This document shows, piece after piece, positions 42,166-49,858 of a stretch of DNA of 49,858 bases. Origin of the DNA: Treponema sp. (GTDB taxonomy: Bacteria > Spirochaetota > Spirochaetia > Treponematales > Breznakiellaceae). The translations under genes were made by a program, and so were the position numbers. The notes beneath the pieces are model-generated. The model saw only the letters and a program-made list of their open reading frames with translations. It was not told the DNA's origin and did not search any database. Numbering within the stretch: the stretch's first letter is position 1; every line of letters starts with the position of its first letter. The stretch lies in assembly GCA_031266875.1 (NCBI GenBank), contig JAISAE010000043.1, positions 1 to 49,858 of the forward strand, given 5' to 3'.

Positions 42166-44952
42166 ATGATACAGATGTTGTTTTTCCTGCGATTCAGGGC
42201 TCAGCTCCGGCGGGTCAGGCCAGACCTAATCGCGTTATTAGAAGAAACTATTGTCAGGGCCATTGAGGGTGCGGGCGGGAAGACCGATCAGAGGCACTGG
42301 ATCATAATCGGATCGTTTGATGAACATGCGCTTGGCATTTGGCTGACTATCATCACGGTTATTGAGTCAATCCGCGCCCTACTTGCGGGAGCCGCGACTG
42401 AGTTATATGGGTTTTCACTGGTGATTTGCCGCGATGTGGAAGATTACGAGATGGGACGACTTTGCAGCGCCCTTGCCGCCCGGCCGGGTGGAACCAACGT
42501 CTGGTTTGCGCCAATAGTTCAGGAGCCATTAAGCGCGTATGCGCGTATGGACGAAAGAATTGTAGACCTGAAAACACCGCCACCCAGTCTGGGCGGCTTT
42601 GATTACTTGGAAGGTATGGTTTCGCTTATCGACGGCTATGCCCAGCTCGTGAGTATTGAAACCACGCTGGAAAAAGCAGGCGCGTTTGATCCATTTCCCT
42701 TCCGGGAAAAGATCGGACGGGTCATTATGGGTGGATCACGGCGAAACGTTTTGCTGACAGGCCCGATGTTCATCGGTAAACGTGACGGCTTATATCATTT
42801 TTGTGCTGATATTATGCGGAAACTACCGCCGCTGGTGCTTCGCTTCGCCGAGCGGAGCGGCATTGGCTGTTTCGCCGACATGCTCTCCCCCACAATTCGC
42901 GCCTTTGTAAACGAGTATATCCGTTCTGAAATGCTCGATGAGCTGGATACCCTTGCAGCCCTGCTCTTCCGTGAGCGTCTGCTGGAGGAGTATTCAGACC
43001 ACCTCACGCAAAAGGCGCGAACCTTTTTCCAAAAGGTACTAGCGGTGTATATCGCCGTAATGAAAAACCACAAATACCCAGCTATCCTTATTATCGAAAA
43101 CATCCATCAGGCCGACGATACTGCCAGCCAGATCGTGATAGACGTGTTCATAAGCCTGCCGGATCGGGTTGAGCTTCAGGTGTATGGAACCTGCGCGACT
43201 GACGCCGCAGGCGTTGATCAGCGGATCAGGCGCTGGGAAACCGTGTTCCCGCGGGTTATCAAATTTGCGTCTGAAGATTTCAACGCCCTGAACAAACCGG
43301 AACTGACCCACGATCTCTGGGAAGTGGCCTATGCGGTCAGCATTATGCGGCCATACTTCCCCGGCATCCTGTTTCCTCAGCTTTTTGAGGAGGAGGAGCG
43401 GAACTCCGGTATGATCCACCGCGCCTTCAAAATGTTGATGACGCTTGGGGTTATTGACGCGCTTGAAGACCCATACCCACGTATCCCTGACTTTGCCGTG
43501 CGTGCGGGACAGTTTTTAGGTGAACGCATACTGTGGATACGGAGGCTTGTCATAAACCGTCTGCTTGCCTGGACCCATTCTGGCAAGTTCCGCGCCTGTT
43601 TCAGCCTGCTTGAGGCGCTGTCAAAGCTGGGTGGTACAGCTGACGACCGGCTGATTCTGAACGCGATATACGGCGATGTGATTAATGGTACGTTCAAGCG
43701 TCTGGATGAGGCCATTGCTGAAAAGCATTTTTATACTGTTGTCGGCGAGGAACGGGGGCCAGCGATTCTCTTTATCTTTAACACCCTCAAAGCCCTGATT
43801 CACGACGATGAGGACGCCATCCGCAAAGCCTTCACTGAGGCGGTGCCTACAGGCAATTTCTTCCCTGGGTATCGAATTCAGATTCTGGTTAACCTTGCCA
43901 GCTATAACCTGGGAATAAAAAACATTGATGTCGCGTCCAGCATGATTAAAGAAGCCATGATGATCAGTCAGAGCCGGAAGATTGGCGGAGCGCCGGTGTA
44001 TCGCCTATTTTCCATTGTGAATCTTGCGGAACGGCACGTTGACGAGTCATTGGATTACATCGCATTTGCTATTGATAACGCGGAAAAAGTCGGCCAACTC
44101 GACGAGCTGTGTATGTCCGCGTATTACGCTGCCATTGCCCAGTTTCTGTTCGGCAATCTTTCCCGGGCCGAACACTTTTCCCAACGCGCTGAACAGACCG
44201 CTGTCAGTGCTGGTCTACCGGCCTGGGTGGATCGTGCGCGTTTCCTGCGGGGCAAACTTCGTTTCGAGATCGGCGCGTATGATGAGGCTCTGGATATATT
44301 TAAAAGCATTCAGGAGAATCCGGCAGGACCCACTTGCGAGGAAATGGAGCATACCGTGTCCGCATGGATCTACCGCGCAGCAGTCTTTGCAAAAGCGCCG
44401 TGGCCGCAAAAACCGGCTCCCTATGGAGACGCCCTGCTCTTTGAGCTGGAAGCTGCTTATATATATGGTGATTATCAGAAGACTGTGGAACTCGCCCGCA
44501 TACTGGAAACCAATATACCCAAAAACGCCTTTCTGTTTACCGAGCGCCCTGACTGGCACAGTGGGTTTGCCCAGTGCGAATTGCTCTTACTGCCTGAGTG
44601 GGAACTCTATGATCGCCTGAGCTTTGTGTACCGCGCCCTTGCCCAGTGCCGGCTTGCGACCAGCGACGAGGAGCGTGCGGGACTGATACAGCGTATGCAA
44701 CGCTTCACCCGTGACGAACTCCTGCCCGATATGGACATGAATGACATTTTTTACTTCTACGCCTATTACCGGATGTTGCAGGAGTCCGGCGCTTCCGTAC
44801 TTGATCTTGGTACTGCCGCCAGTATCGCTAATCAGCGTTTACAGCGCCGCGCCAGTCGTATTGACCTATTTGAAACCAAGCGTATGTATCTTGACGCGCA
44901 TTACTGGAATAGCGCCCTCAGCGCAGTGGCGAGGGAACACAAATTAATTTGA
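42166..44952 (+). CDS. STAND/AAA-type NTPase with TPR-like C-terminus
   Basis: 928 aa. An N-terminal ~180-residue region of unknown fold is followed by a degenerate Walker A GPMFIGKRD (199-207; the last Thr/Ser is replaced by Arg-Asp) and a Walker B ILIIENIHQAD (about 307-317) in the form typical of AAA_16/STAND proteins. The C-terminal half consists of TPR-like helical pairs (e.g. YYAAIAQFLFGNLSRAEHFS). Such proteins act as signalling switches or transcription regulators, but no DNA-binding or effector domain is evident here. The altered Walker A suggests weak or no hydrolysis. Start: ATG 42166 (MIQMLFF) at the predicted transcription start; ATG 42175 is the alternative. Confidence 0.65.
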   Translation: MIQMLFFLRFRAQLRRVRPDLIALLEETIVRAIEGAGGKTDQRHWIIIGSFDEHALGIWLTIITVIESIRALLAGAATELYGFSLVICRDVEDYEMGRLCSALAARPGGTNVWFAPIVQEPLSAYARMDERIVDLKTPPPSLGGFDYLEGMVSLIDGYAQLVSIETTLEKAGAFDPFPFREKIGRVIMGGSRRNVLLTGPMFIGKRDGLYHFCADIMRKLPPLVLRFAERSGIGCFADMLSPTIRAFVNEYIRSEMLDELDTLAALLFRERLLEEYSDHLTQKARTFFQKVLAVYIAVMKNHKYPAILIIENIHQADDTASQIVIDVFISLPDRVELQVYGTCATDAAGVDQRIRRWETVFPRVIKFASEDFNALNKPELTHDLWEVAYAVSIMRPYFPGILFPQLFEEEERNSGMIHRAFKMLMTLGVIDALEDPYPRIPDFAVRAGQFLGERILWIRRLVINRLLAWTHSGKFRACFSLLEALSKLGGTADDRLILNAIYGDVINGTFKRLDEAIAEKHFYTVVGEERGPAILFIFNTLKALIHDDEDAIRKAFTEAVPTGNFFPGYRIQILVNLASYNLGIKNIDVASSMIKEAMMISQSRKIGGAPVYRLFSIVNLAERHVDESLDYIAFAIDNAEKVGQLDELCMSAYYAAIAQFLFGNLSRAEHFSQRAEQTAVSAGLPAWVDRARFLRGKLRFEIGAYDEALDIFKSIQENPAGPTCEEMEHTVSAWIYRAAVFAKAPWPQKPAPYGDALLFELEAAYIYGDYQKTVELARILETNIPKNAFLFTERPDWHSGFAQCELLLLPEWELYDRLSFVYRALAQCRLATSDEERAGLIQRMQRFTRDELLPDMDMNDIFYFYAYYRMLQESGASVLDLGTAASIANQRLQRRASRIDLFETKRMYLDAHYWNSALSAVAREHKLI

Positions 44953-44994
44953 CCTGAGTTGGCCAGTTCCTAAAACAGGGGACGTTTTCCACCT

Positions 44995-45224
44995 AACGCA
45001 TAGCTTCCCCAGCCTCCTCTATTCAGGGCATACACACTTCTCCGCATAGCTTCCCCAGCCTCCTCTGTGTAGCTTACACAGGTTTCTCTGTTTAGGATAT
45101 ACGAGCTTCTCTGTGTAGACTATGCGATCTTTTCTGTGTAGGCTATGCGAGCTTCTCTGCGTAAGCTATACAGAGAAGTCTGTGTAGGCTATGCGAGCTT
45201 CTCTGCGTAAGCTATACAGACTTT
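44995..45224. repeat. ten 23-bp tandem units between convergent genes
   Basis: Units start at 44995, 45018, 45041, 45064, 45087, 45110, 45133, 45156, 45179 and 45202, with no phase slip. Late units read TCTGTGTAGGCTATGCGAG plus CTTC, alternating with TCTGCGTAAGCTATACAG plus three to five bases; two 46-bp pairs are almost identical. The early units carry GCATAGC and the later ones GCTATGC, so the two halves are complementary. Good local hairpins are CTGTGTA-GCT-TACACAG (45065-45081) and CTTCTCTG-N11-CAGAGAAG (about 45152-45178). The last unit contains the stop codon and last codons of the HAD gene. Confidence 0.9.
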
Positions 45225-45829
45225 AACATAATGTCTGGCAGGGGCCTTCGCCATTCTTCAAACGCCGCCATAACTAGGCGTTCCACCTCAAGCCATGAAT
45301 CGGCGCGAGGGGCTGGTAAAAAACGGTTAGTGGAGTTGGTGAAAACGATGGTTTTATGTTCGTGGGCGCGAAGCTCGGTAACATTGGCCGGTGCGTCATC
45401 AATGTAGATATGCGCCCCGACCGCGCCTTTGTCCTGCATGAAACAAAGGTCCCAGTAGGGAATGTCGTAGTTATCAAGCCAGTCAACGGTTTGAGTAATC
45501 GAAGTCTTATGCGCGTACTTCAGGAAGAGCCGGTGCGTGATAATGCGGATGCGTATGCCGTGGTTAGACAGCTTGCGTAACACGCCCGGGGCGTCTTTGA
45601 TGGGCTTCATGTCGCGGAATAGGGCGCGTTGGGTTACGGCAAAGCGGTGCAGGCGCTCATAGCCGCCATAATCGGCGATGCCCCACTCATCAAGCCCGTA
45701 GCCCACATCATCGCTGAGTGAGGACAACGGCTTGTTGAGCCACTCGGCGGCAATAACGCGCATGGCACCATAAAAATCGCCAACCACACCGTCAAGGTCA
45801 ACACCCAAGATAAAACTGCGCTCGTCCAT
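45212..45829 (-). CDS. HAD-family 5'-nucleotidase-like phosphatase
   Basis: 205 aa. HAD motif I is DLDGVVGDF (Asp11 nucleophile, Asp13 acid/base), motif II the Thr of RIITHR, motif IV YIDDAPAN. It resembles the 5'(3')-deoxyribonucleotidase (NT5C) group; a role in nucleotide salvage is likely but unproven. The stop TAG and the three preceding codons lie in the last unit of the 23-bp array, so the C-terminus has been built or altered by repeat sequence. It starts 24 nt after the upstream lipoprotein gene, with only a distant AGGGGAG, and is probably in that operon. Confidence 0.8.
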   Translation of the reverse strand: MDERSFILGVDLDGVVGDFYGAMRVIAAEWLNKPLSSLSDDVGYGLDEWGIADYGGYERLHRFAVTQRALFRDMKPIKDAPGVLRKLSNHGIRIRIITHRLFLKYAHKTSITQTVDWLDNYDIPYWDLCFMQDKGAVGAHIYIDDAPANVTELRAHEHKTIVFTNSTNRFLPAPRADSWLEVERLVMAAFEEWRRPLPDIMLKSV

Positions 45830-45853
45830 GATTGTTTATAGCGGACTCCCCTG

Positions 45854-46648
45854 CTATTGCCGGGCTATGCCCAGACTCCAGAGTGACTTGTCGCGGGGGT
45901 CTTCCCAAGTTTCAAGCACATAAAAGCCTTCTAAACGACCGCTAGAGGTGATTGTACTATTCGTTCTGGAACCGTAGTCGAACGTACCGGGTCCCCGGTA
46001 GCTTGTTGAGTTGTTCTGTACCGCGTTTGAGCGGTTTGAGATAATCGCAAACAGCGCGTTTTCATGGGAGGCGTTCACCGTGTCTTTGTGCACAGAGCGG
46101 CGTCCGGCATAACCAATGCCAACCTGAAACCCCGGAATCGCGGGGGGCTCCAGGGTCCAGGTTGGTCTGCCATTCTGCCATGACGACTGATACGACGGCA
46201 CAGAACTGGTGGTACGATGCCAGGCGCGTACCACAAGCATTTGCTGATATTCAAACACATCCGTTTCAGGGTTATACTCAAGCATATCAACATATTTTTT
46301 GTAGTCTGTATCATAAAGAAGCGTTGTATCAGTGGTGGAGCTGTAATCAAAAGTAGCTGAGCCAATTGTGCTTTGTTGCACCATGCTTCCCTCTACTGAG
46401 TAGAACATCGCCACCTTTCGCGCCGCGTCTTCCAGCGCCAGTTGTATAGCCTCCTCCGGCTTGGAACGCCGCCCTGACATACCATAAAACAACAGACGGC
46501 CATTTGAGGACGCCATGCTCCAGAGTTCGCCGGTTTGAGCGCGGTTTACAGCCGGCTTTACACCGGAGGACTGCCGCGTTGACGTACCAACACTTGTACA
46601 GGAAGATAAGATACCCAGGCTTAAAGCCAATGCCAGTAATTTTTTCAT
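45854..46648 (-). CDS. LPP20-like lipoprotein 2
   Basis: 264 aa from ATG 46648. Signal peptide MKKLLALALSLGILSSC with lipobox LSSC. The mature part has the LPP20 pattern: LLFYGMSGRRSKPEEAIQLA-type start, where amino acids with repeated Ala precede a variable domain with VVRAWHR. Ser/Thr-rich stretches near 100-120 and 235-250. Probably an outer-membrane or periplasmic-facing lipoprotein; function unknown. The start is the lipoprotein Met; the longer frame to 46681 would begin within the terminator. It lies behind a terminator-like hairpin and so depends on read-through or a weak promoter (TATAAT overlaps the ATG). Confidence 0.75.
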   Translation of the reverse strand: MKKLLALALSLGILSSCTSVGTSTRQSSGVKPAVNRAQTGELWSMASSNGRLLFYGMSGRRSKPEEAIQLALEDAARKVAMFYSVEGSMVQQSTIGSATFDYSSTTDTTLLYDTDYKKYVDMLEYNPETDVFEYQQMLVVRAWHRTTSSVPSYQSSWQNGRPTWTLEPPAIPGFQVGIGYAGRRSVHKDTVNASHENALFAIISNRSNAVQNNSTSYRGPGTFDYGSRTNSTITSSGRLEGFYVLETWEDPRDKSLWSLGIARQ

Positions 46649-46663
46649 TATATACCCTGTCCT

Positions 46664-46708
46664 AAAAAAAGCGCCTCTCAATCCTTGTTACAAGGTTTCG
46701 AGGCGCTT
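46664..46708 (-). terminator. rho-independent terminator between the two lipoprotein genes
   Basis: Minus strand: AAGCGCCTC (46708-46700) pairs with GAGGCGCTT (46677-46669), with an inner CCTTG-TAA-CAAGG stem, followed by seven Ts (to 46664). It ends only 15 nt before the ATG of the next gene, so it may act as an attenuator. Confidence 0.85.
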
Positions 46709-46745
46709 GTAGGGAACCGCCCATTTTATACTGCACGGTACGGCG

Positions 46746-47330
46746 TTAGTTCCGAACTCCTTGGGGTCTCTCGCTTCTTGACAGCTCGTTTTCCATTATC
46801 GAAAGCGCCTCATCCGCCTTAAATTCAGCGTATCGTGCGGCCTCACTGTCAAATATCTGCTCCGCTGTTTTCAGCAGATTAGCTTTGGGATACGAAACCC
46901 GAATCCAATAGGTGCCATCGGGGGCTGTCCAGTTAGCATTAGTTTCAGTACCGCTCAGGTCCACATCAGTTAAGGTGCGGGTTACGTCTTCCTGAAGAGA
47001 AAGGTTTGCCTGACTACCGGTGGTTCCCGCGTCGCGGTTGTAGTCAGTGAACATGGCCTTTACACGGCTATCGATCTGGCGGGCAATATCCACGACCGCA
47101 CGGTTACGGGCGGTGGTTCTTGCCATTGACACACTGGACTGTTTAGCCGCGCCGATTCCCCACAGCACATCCTCAGGCGGAAGCTCATCGATCCACCCAG
47201 GCAGGGTTGGATCCTGAGCCACTGACGAGGCAGACCCGCTGGTCTGAGGCGAACTCCCGCATCCCACTATAGCCAAGCTAAGCAGAGCCAGAACCGCAAT
47301 CGTAGAAACACTTTTTATCAATTTCTTCAT
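46746..47330 (-). CDS. LPP20-family lipoprotein 1
   Basis: 194 aa. Signal peptide with lipobox (ending LAIVGC). The mature part starts PGWIDELPPEDVLWGIGAAK, then SMARTTARNRAVVDIARQI, the LPP20 signature (first described in Helicobacter), and later GTYWIRVSYPKANLL. Surface or periplasmic envelope protein of unknown function. GAGGAG 7 nt before the ATG. A rho-independent terminator follows 38 nt after its stop. The second lipoprotein downstream has the same fold at low identity and may be an old duplicate. Confidence 0.85.
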   Translation of the reverse strand: MKKLIKSVSTIAVLALLSLAIVGCGSSPQTSGSASSVAQDPTLPGWIDELPPEDVLWGIGAAKQSSVSMARTTARNRAVVDIARQIDSRVKAMFTDYNRDAGTTGSQANLSLQEDVTRTLTDVDLSGTETNANWTAPDGTYWIRVSYPKANLLKTAEQIFDSEAARYAEFKADEALSIMENELSRSERPQGVRN

Positions 47331-47639
47331 ATAAACTCCTCTCTCAAACGAAATACGTCCTTATACAAGAACACTTCTATATACCTATATCACACTTTTC
47401 ATATTTAGTCCAGTTTTTCACCCGGCCTGGAAACAACGCGCCTGACGCCCCGTGCCTACTTCGCGCATAGACGGTCGCTCGGCGTGACAGCCCTTAACAA
47501 GACGCGGCGGAGATTGGGTAATGGCTGCGGCTGTAGCAGTCTCCATCTCTAAGCCGCCATACATCACCATGATACGGACGGCGGTGTCAGATACCTAACA
47601 CGAACTAAGCCGCAGTCAGGCGTCAAACACCGCGCCTCA
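47331..47639. other. gene-free stretch upstream of the lipoproteins
   Basis: The left part (47331-47420) is AT-rich and must contain the lipoprotein promoter; several TATA-like hexamers are present (for example TATAAG and TATAGG on the minus strand) but none has a clear -35. The rest (47421-47639) is G+C-rich with no gene, RNA or terminator that I can recognise. Confidence 0.5.
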
Positions 47640-49544
47640 CTAACGCGACGCTGCCAGCGCGTCCGTGCGTTCCTTTCGCCATTGCTCATAGGCGGCCTTG
47701 AACTCAGCGTTACTCATCGGCTTGTCGAGCAGATGCTGTCCCTTGAAACGGTATGGCGCGACCCCAAAGACCGCAAACTGAGCCTCAAAGGGATTCAGGC
47801 GGCTGGCAATGTACCCGAAGGTGTCTAACGAGAATGGAATGATGAAGGCGTGGTTAATGAAGTACGCCTCAGCCTCAGCAAAAGAAGCATACCGCCGCGC
47901 CTCATCAACCGCGTAGCCCTTGGCGACATTCACCAGCCGGTAGTATTCGGCGACAATGGCCTGTGTCTCCGGCGTCTTGTTGACCGAAGGCTTCCCGTCA
48001 ACCGCCTGGCTAGGCTGCTGGGCAATAAAGTTGTACGTGTTGTTCACCTCGCGGAAAGGCTCTGCCCATGTTTCAGGATCAGCGTAGTCAGCGCCCCAAT
48101 TCCCCTTGTGAAGCGCATACTTGCCGGAGCGCCGTACCGCATTGAGAAAGCCTGATGAGGGGCCTGCCTCAATGATAATGTCAATGTAATCAGCCCCTAA
48201 AAGCGCCTCAAGCTGTTGTTCAACCACCTGACACTCCTTATCCCAGTTCGCTATCACTGGATTATAGGGCATGAGTATTTTGATTGGGAAACTCGCCCCG
48301 GCAGCCTGTAGTTCCGGCATGGCCTTTGCCTTGTAATCAAGCGCCTTTGCCGCGTCAAAGCTGTCGCGGTCGTTAATCGGCTTTATCGCGTCATACTGAG
48401 TGAAGTCCTTGCCCGCGCCTACAGCAAACTCTGTGGGCGTTACCGTGTTTGACAAAAGCGAGGCAGGGTCTTCCGGGTCGATGACCGACAGGGCTTTGAG
48501 CCGGTCTAATCCCCAGAAAAGGGACAGGCGAAAGTTCTCGTTGTTTACAGCAATGAGCCAGTTATCCGGCTCGTACACCGCGTCAAAGCGCGGCTCAAAG
48601 TTAAACAAGTAAAAGTAAGAGTACGAGCGATCAGGCTGACTGTTCCTCACCACGTCTTTAGTCCCTGGATTCGCCAGCCATTGCCCCAGAATGTCCGCGT
48701 TGATGTCGGCGCTGTCAGTCTCGCCCCGCTGAAACATGGTCGGGGCAATGGTGCCGGCTTGCGCGTTAAACGTGTATTCAACACGGTCAATGAACACACC
48801 AGCCACGTCCCAGTACAATGGATTCTTCACCATGATGCGTTCCTGCTGGGGCTTGAAACTGGCGAGATAGTACGCGCCGCAGTACAAAAGGGACTCGTTA
48901 TCCCGGCCAAAGGCCGCGCCCTTCTCAGCCAGAAACGCCCCGTACACCGGAAGATAGCAGCCATAGGAAAGCGTGGAGACAAAGTACACGCAAGGGTTCT
49001 CCAGCGTGAATTGAAGGGTATAGTTGTCCAGCGCCTTCACCCCAATGTCTTCAGGTTTGAGAGTCTGGGGTACGCTTGGGTCTGCGGTCTGGGCAAAATA
49101 CGCCTCGGCGTTCTTGATATACCCATCGTACACGTACTCAATGCTCGAATTATTGTTGGCATTGGCAACCCATTGCGCCGTGCTGACCCAATCATGCGCC
49201 GTTACGTCGGCAACCGCTTTGCCGGTATGATCAACCCACTTAACCCCCTGCCTTATCTTGAAGGTCCACACCGTGTAATCAACGCTATGTTCCCAACTCG
49301 TCGCAAGCGAGGGCTTCAGCACGCCGTAGCGGTCGTACTCAACCAGCGCGTCAACCACATTAGCGGGAATCCGCATATCATTCGCGCTTGACGACCACAG
49401 ATAGTTCAAAGTTTCTACCTCAGTCGCGTATAAGGTACGGTACACCACGCCCGCAGACGGCGCCGCCACGTTCCTGCTTCCACCCGCGAATACCGGCGTA
49501 ACAAGCAGAAGCGCCGCCGCCACACCTAACAATGTTTTCTTCAC
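47640..49544 (-). CDS. oppA: oligopeptide/dipeptide ABC transporter substrate-binding protein (SBP family 5)
   Basis: 634 aa from GTG 49544. Signal peptide VKKTLLGVAAALLLVTPVFA with cleavage before GGSR; no lipobox, so soluble periplasmic. The SBP_bac_5 signature is present: PSLATSWEHSVDYTVWTFKIRQGVKW, then LYCGAYYLASFKPQQERIMV and ENFRLSLFWGLDR. It should bind oligopeptides or similar. GAGGAG seven nt before the GTG decides the start; the frame from TTG 49559 would contain that site. No permease or ATPase gene lies downstream, so it is either an orphan or serves a transporter encoded elsewhere. Confidence 0.92.
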   Translation of the reverse strand: MKKTLLGVAAALLLVTPVFAGGSRNVAAPSAGVVYRTLYATEVETLNYLWSSSANDMRIPANVVDALVEYDRYGVLKPSLATSWEHSVDYTVWTFKIRQGVKWVDHTGKAVADVTAHDWVSTAQWVANANNNSSIEYVYDGYIKNAEAYFAQTADPSVPQTLKPEDIGVKALDNYTLQFTLENPCVYFVSTLSYGCYLPVYGAFLAEKGAAFGRDNESLLYCGAYYLASFKPQQERIMVKNPLYWDVAGVFIDRVEYTFNAQAGTIAPTMFQRGETDSADINADILGQWLANPGTKDVVRNSQPDRSYSYFYLFNFEPRFDAVYEPDNWLIAVNNENFRLSLFWGLDRLKALSVIDPEDPASLLSNTVTPTEFAVGAGKDFTQYDAIKPINDRDSFDAAKALDYKAKAMPELQAAGASFPIKILMPYNPVIANWDKECQVVEQQLEALLGADYIDIIIEAGPSSGFLNAVRRSGKYALHKGNWGADYADPETWAEPFREVNNTYNFIAQQPSQAVDGKPSVNKTPETQAIVAEYYRLVNVAKGYAVDEARRYASFAEAEAYFINHAFIIPFSLDTFGYIASRLNPFEAQFAVFGVAPYRFKGQHLLDKPMSNAEFKAAYEQWRKERTDALAASR

Positions 49545-49795
49545 AAGTTCACTCCTCAAACATATTTCGTATAAAACTACGAGAACTCACAAATCTATAC
49601 AAGCTACCTAAGCTAGGTAAGGCAATACAGCGGCAAGTAGCCTTCCTGACACAGTTACCATGCACGACGTACAGCCCCTGCCTAAAGGCAGAGACGTGCT
49701 GACAAAAGTAGACTATACCCGCAATTTGAATGGAATATCCTCTTGTACAAATTTCTAATCTTTGGTAATATCTCTCATGCGTTACGCTAAACTAG
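49545..49795. other. upstream region of oppA
   Basis: No gene seen. GCCTAAAGGC and other short dyads occur near 49680. The promoter for oppA should lie here on the minus strand; I cannot name a clear one. Confidence 0.4.
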
Positions 49796-49858
49796 CACAG
49801 GCCACAGGCCACAGGCCACAGGCCACAGGCCACAGGCCACAGGCCACAGGCCACAGGC
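49796..49858. repeat. heptanucleotide tandem repeat at right edge
   Basis: A perfect 7-bp unit GCCACAG is repeated eight times from 49801, preceded by the partial CACAG, and continues beyond the window. Length-variable by nature; it lies about 250 bp upstream of oppA. Confidence 0.95.

Overview
The window looks like part of a spirochaete chromosome, most likely a Treponema (perhaps an insect-gut type). The clues are the gene order tRNA-Thr, rpmG, tRNA-Trp, secE, nusG, rplKAJL, rpoBC, an RpoB close to the treponemal length (1179 aa) with Asn at the rifampicin position that is Ser531 in E. coli, a FliG paralogue, a giant M16C peptidase, LPP20-type lipoproteins and HU/Ig-type DNA-binding proteins. 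Assignment to genus is inference; no 16S gene is present. Base composition is moderate, with one clearly AT-rich gene (tmrB-like).

Layout. 1-1011: edge tandem array, a decayed reading frame and a DUF3782-like nuclease-fold gene. 1196-5676: a ribosome/tRNA maturation operon (rpsP, khpA, rimM, trmD, rplS, yraN, two unknown genes, a diguanylate cyclase). 5677-6777: HigA-like remnant, an unknown gene, tRNA-His. 6777-10627: tex and an HU/DUF4469 gene, both on the minus strand, separated by 24 in-phase 24-bp repeats. 10758-14632: an iron/cobalamin-type ABC importer with a dyad at its promoter. 14746-18983: FliG paralogue coupled to the M16C peptidase. 19002-19842: about 33 hairpin-forming 23-bp repeats and two long inverted repeats. 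19879-23486: GHL10-like hydrolase converging on (and overlapping) a TPR lipoprotein and its coupled membrane protein. 24133-25803: Na/phosphate cotransporter behind a long unexplained leader. 25820-37433: transcription/translation supercluster ending in rpoC, followed not by rpsL-rpsG but by rpoN. 39037-44952: oxidoreductase, TmrB-like P-loop protein, araD operon, STAND-like NTPase. 44995-49858: a third array (23 bp), HAD nucleotidase, two LPP20 lipoproteins, an orphan OppA and a heptamer array running off the right edge.

Working together: the core blocks make ribosomes and RNA polymerase; the accessory blocks are uptake (Fe/B12, phosphate, peptides), envelope lipoproteins and sugar metabolism.

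The most unusual signal is in the intergenic DNA. Three arrays of unrelated sequence have unit lengths of 23, 24 and 23 bp. In two of them the unit has the same plan (arm, spacer, complementary arm, short spacer), so each unit can pair within itself or with its neighbour. All three sit at gene 3' ends, and two run into or touch a stop codon. A separate dispersed palindromic element occurs on both sides of rpoC. Several genes also have a -10 box 7-11 bp before the start codon, predicting leaderless or near-leaderless mRNAs.
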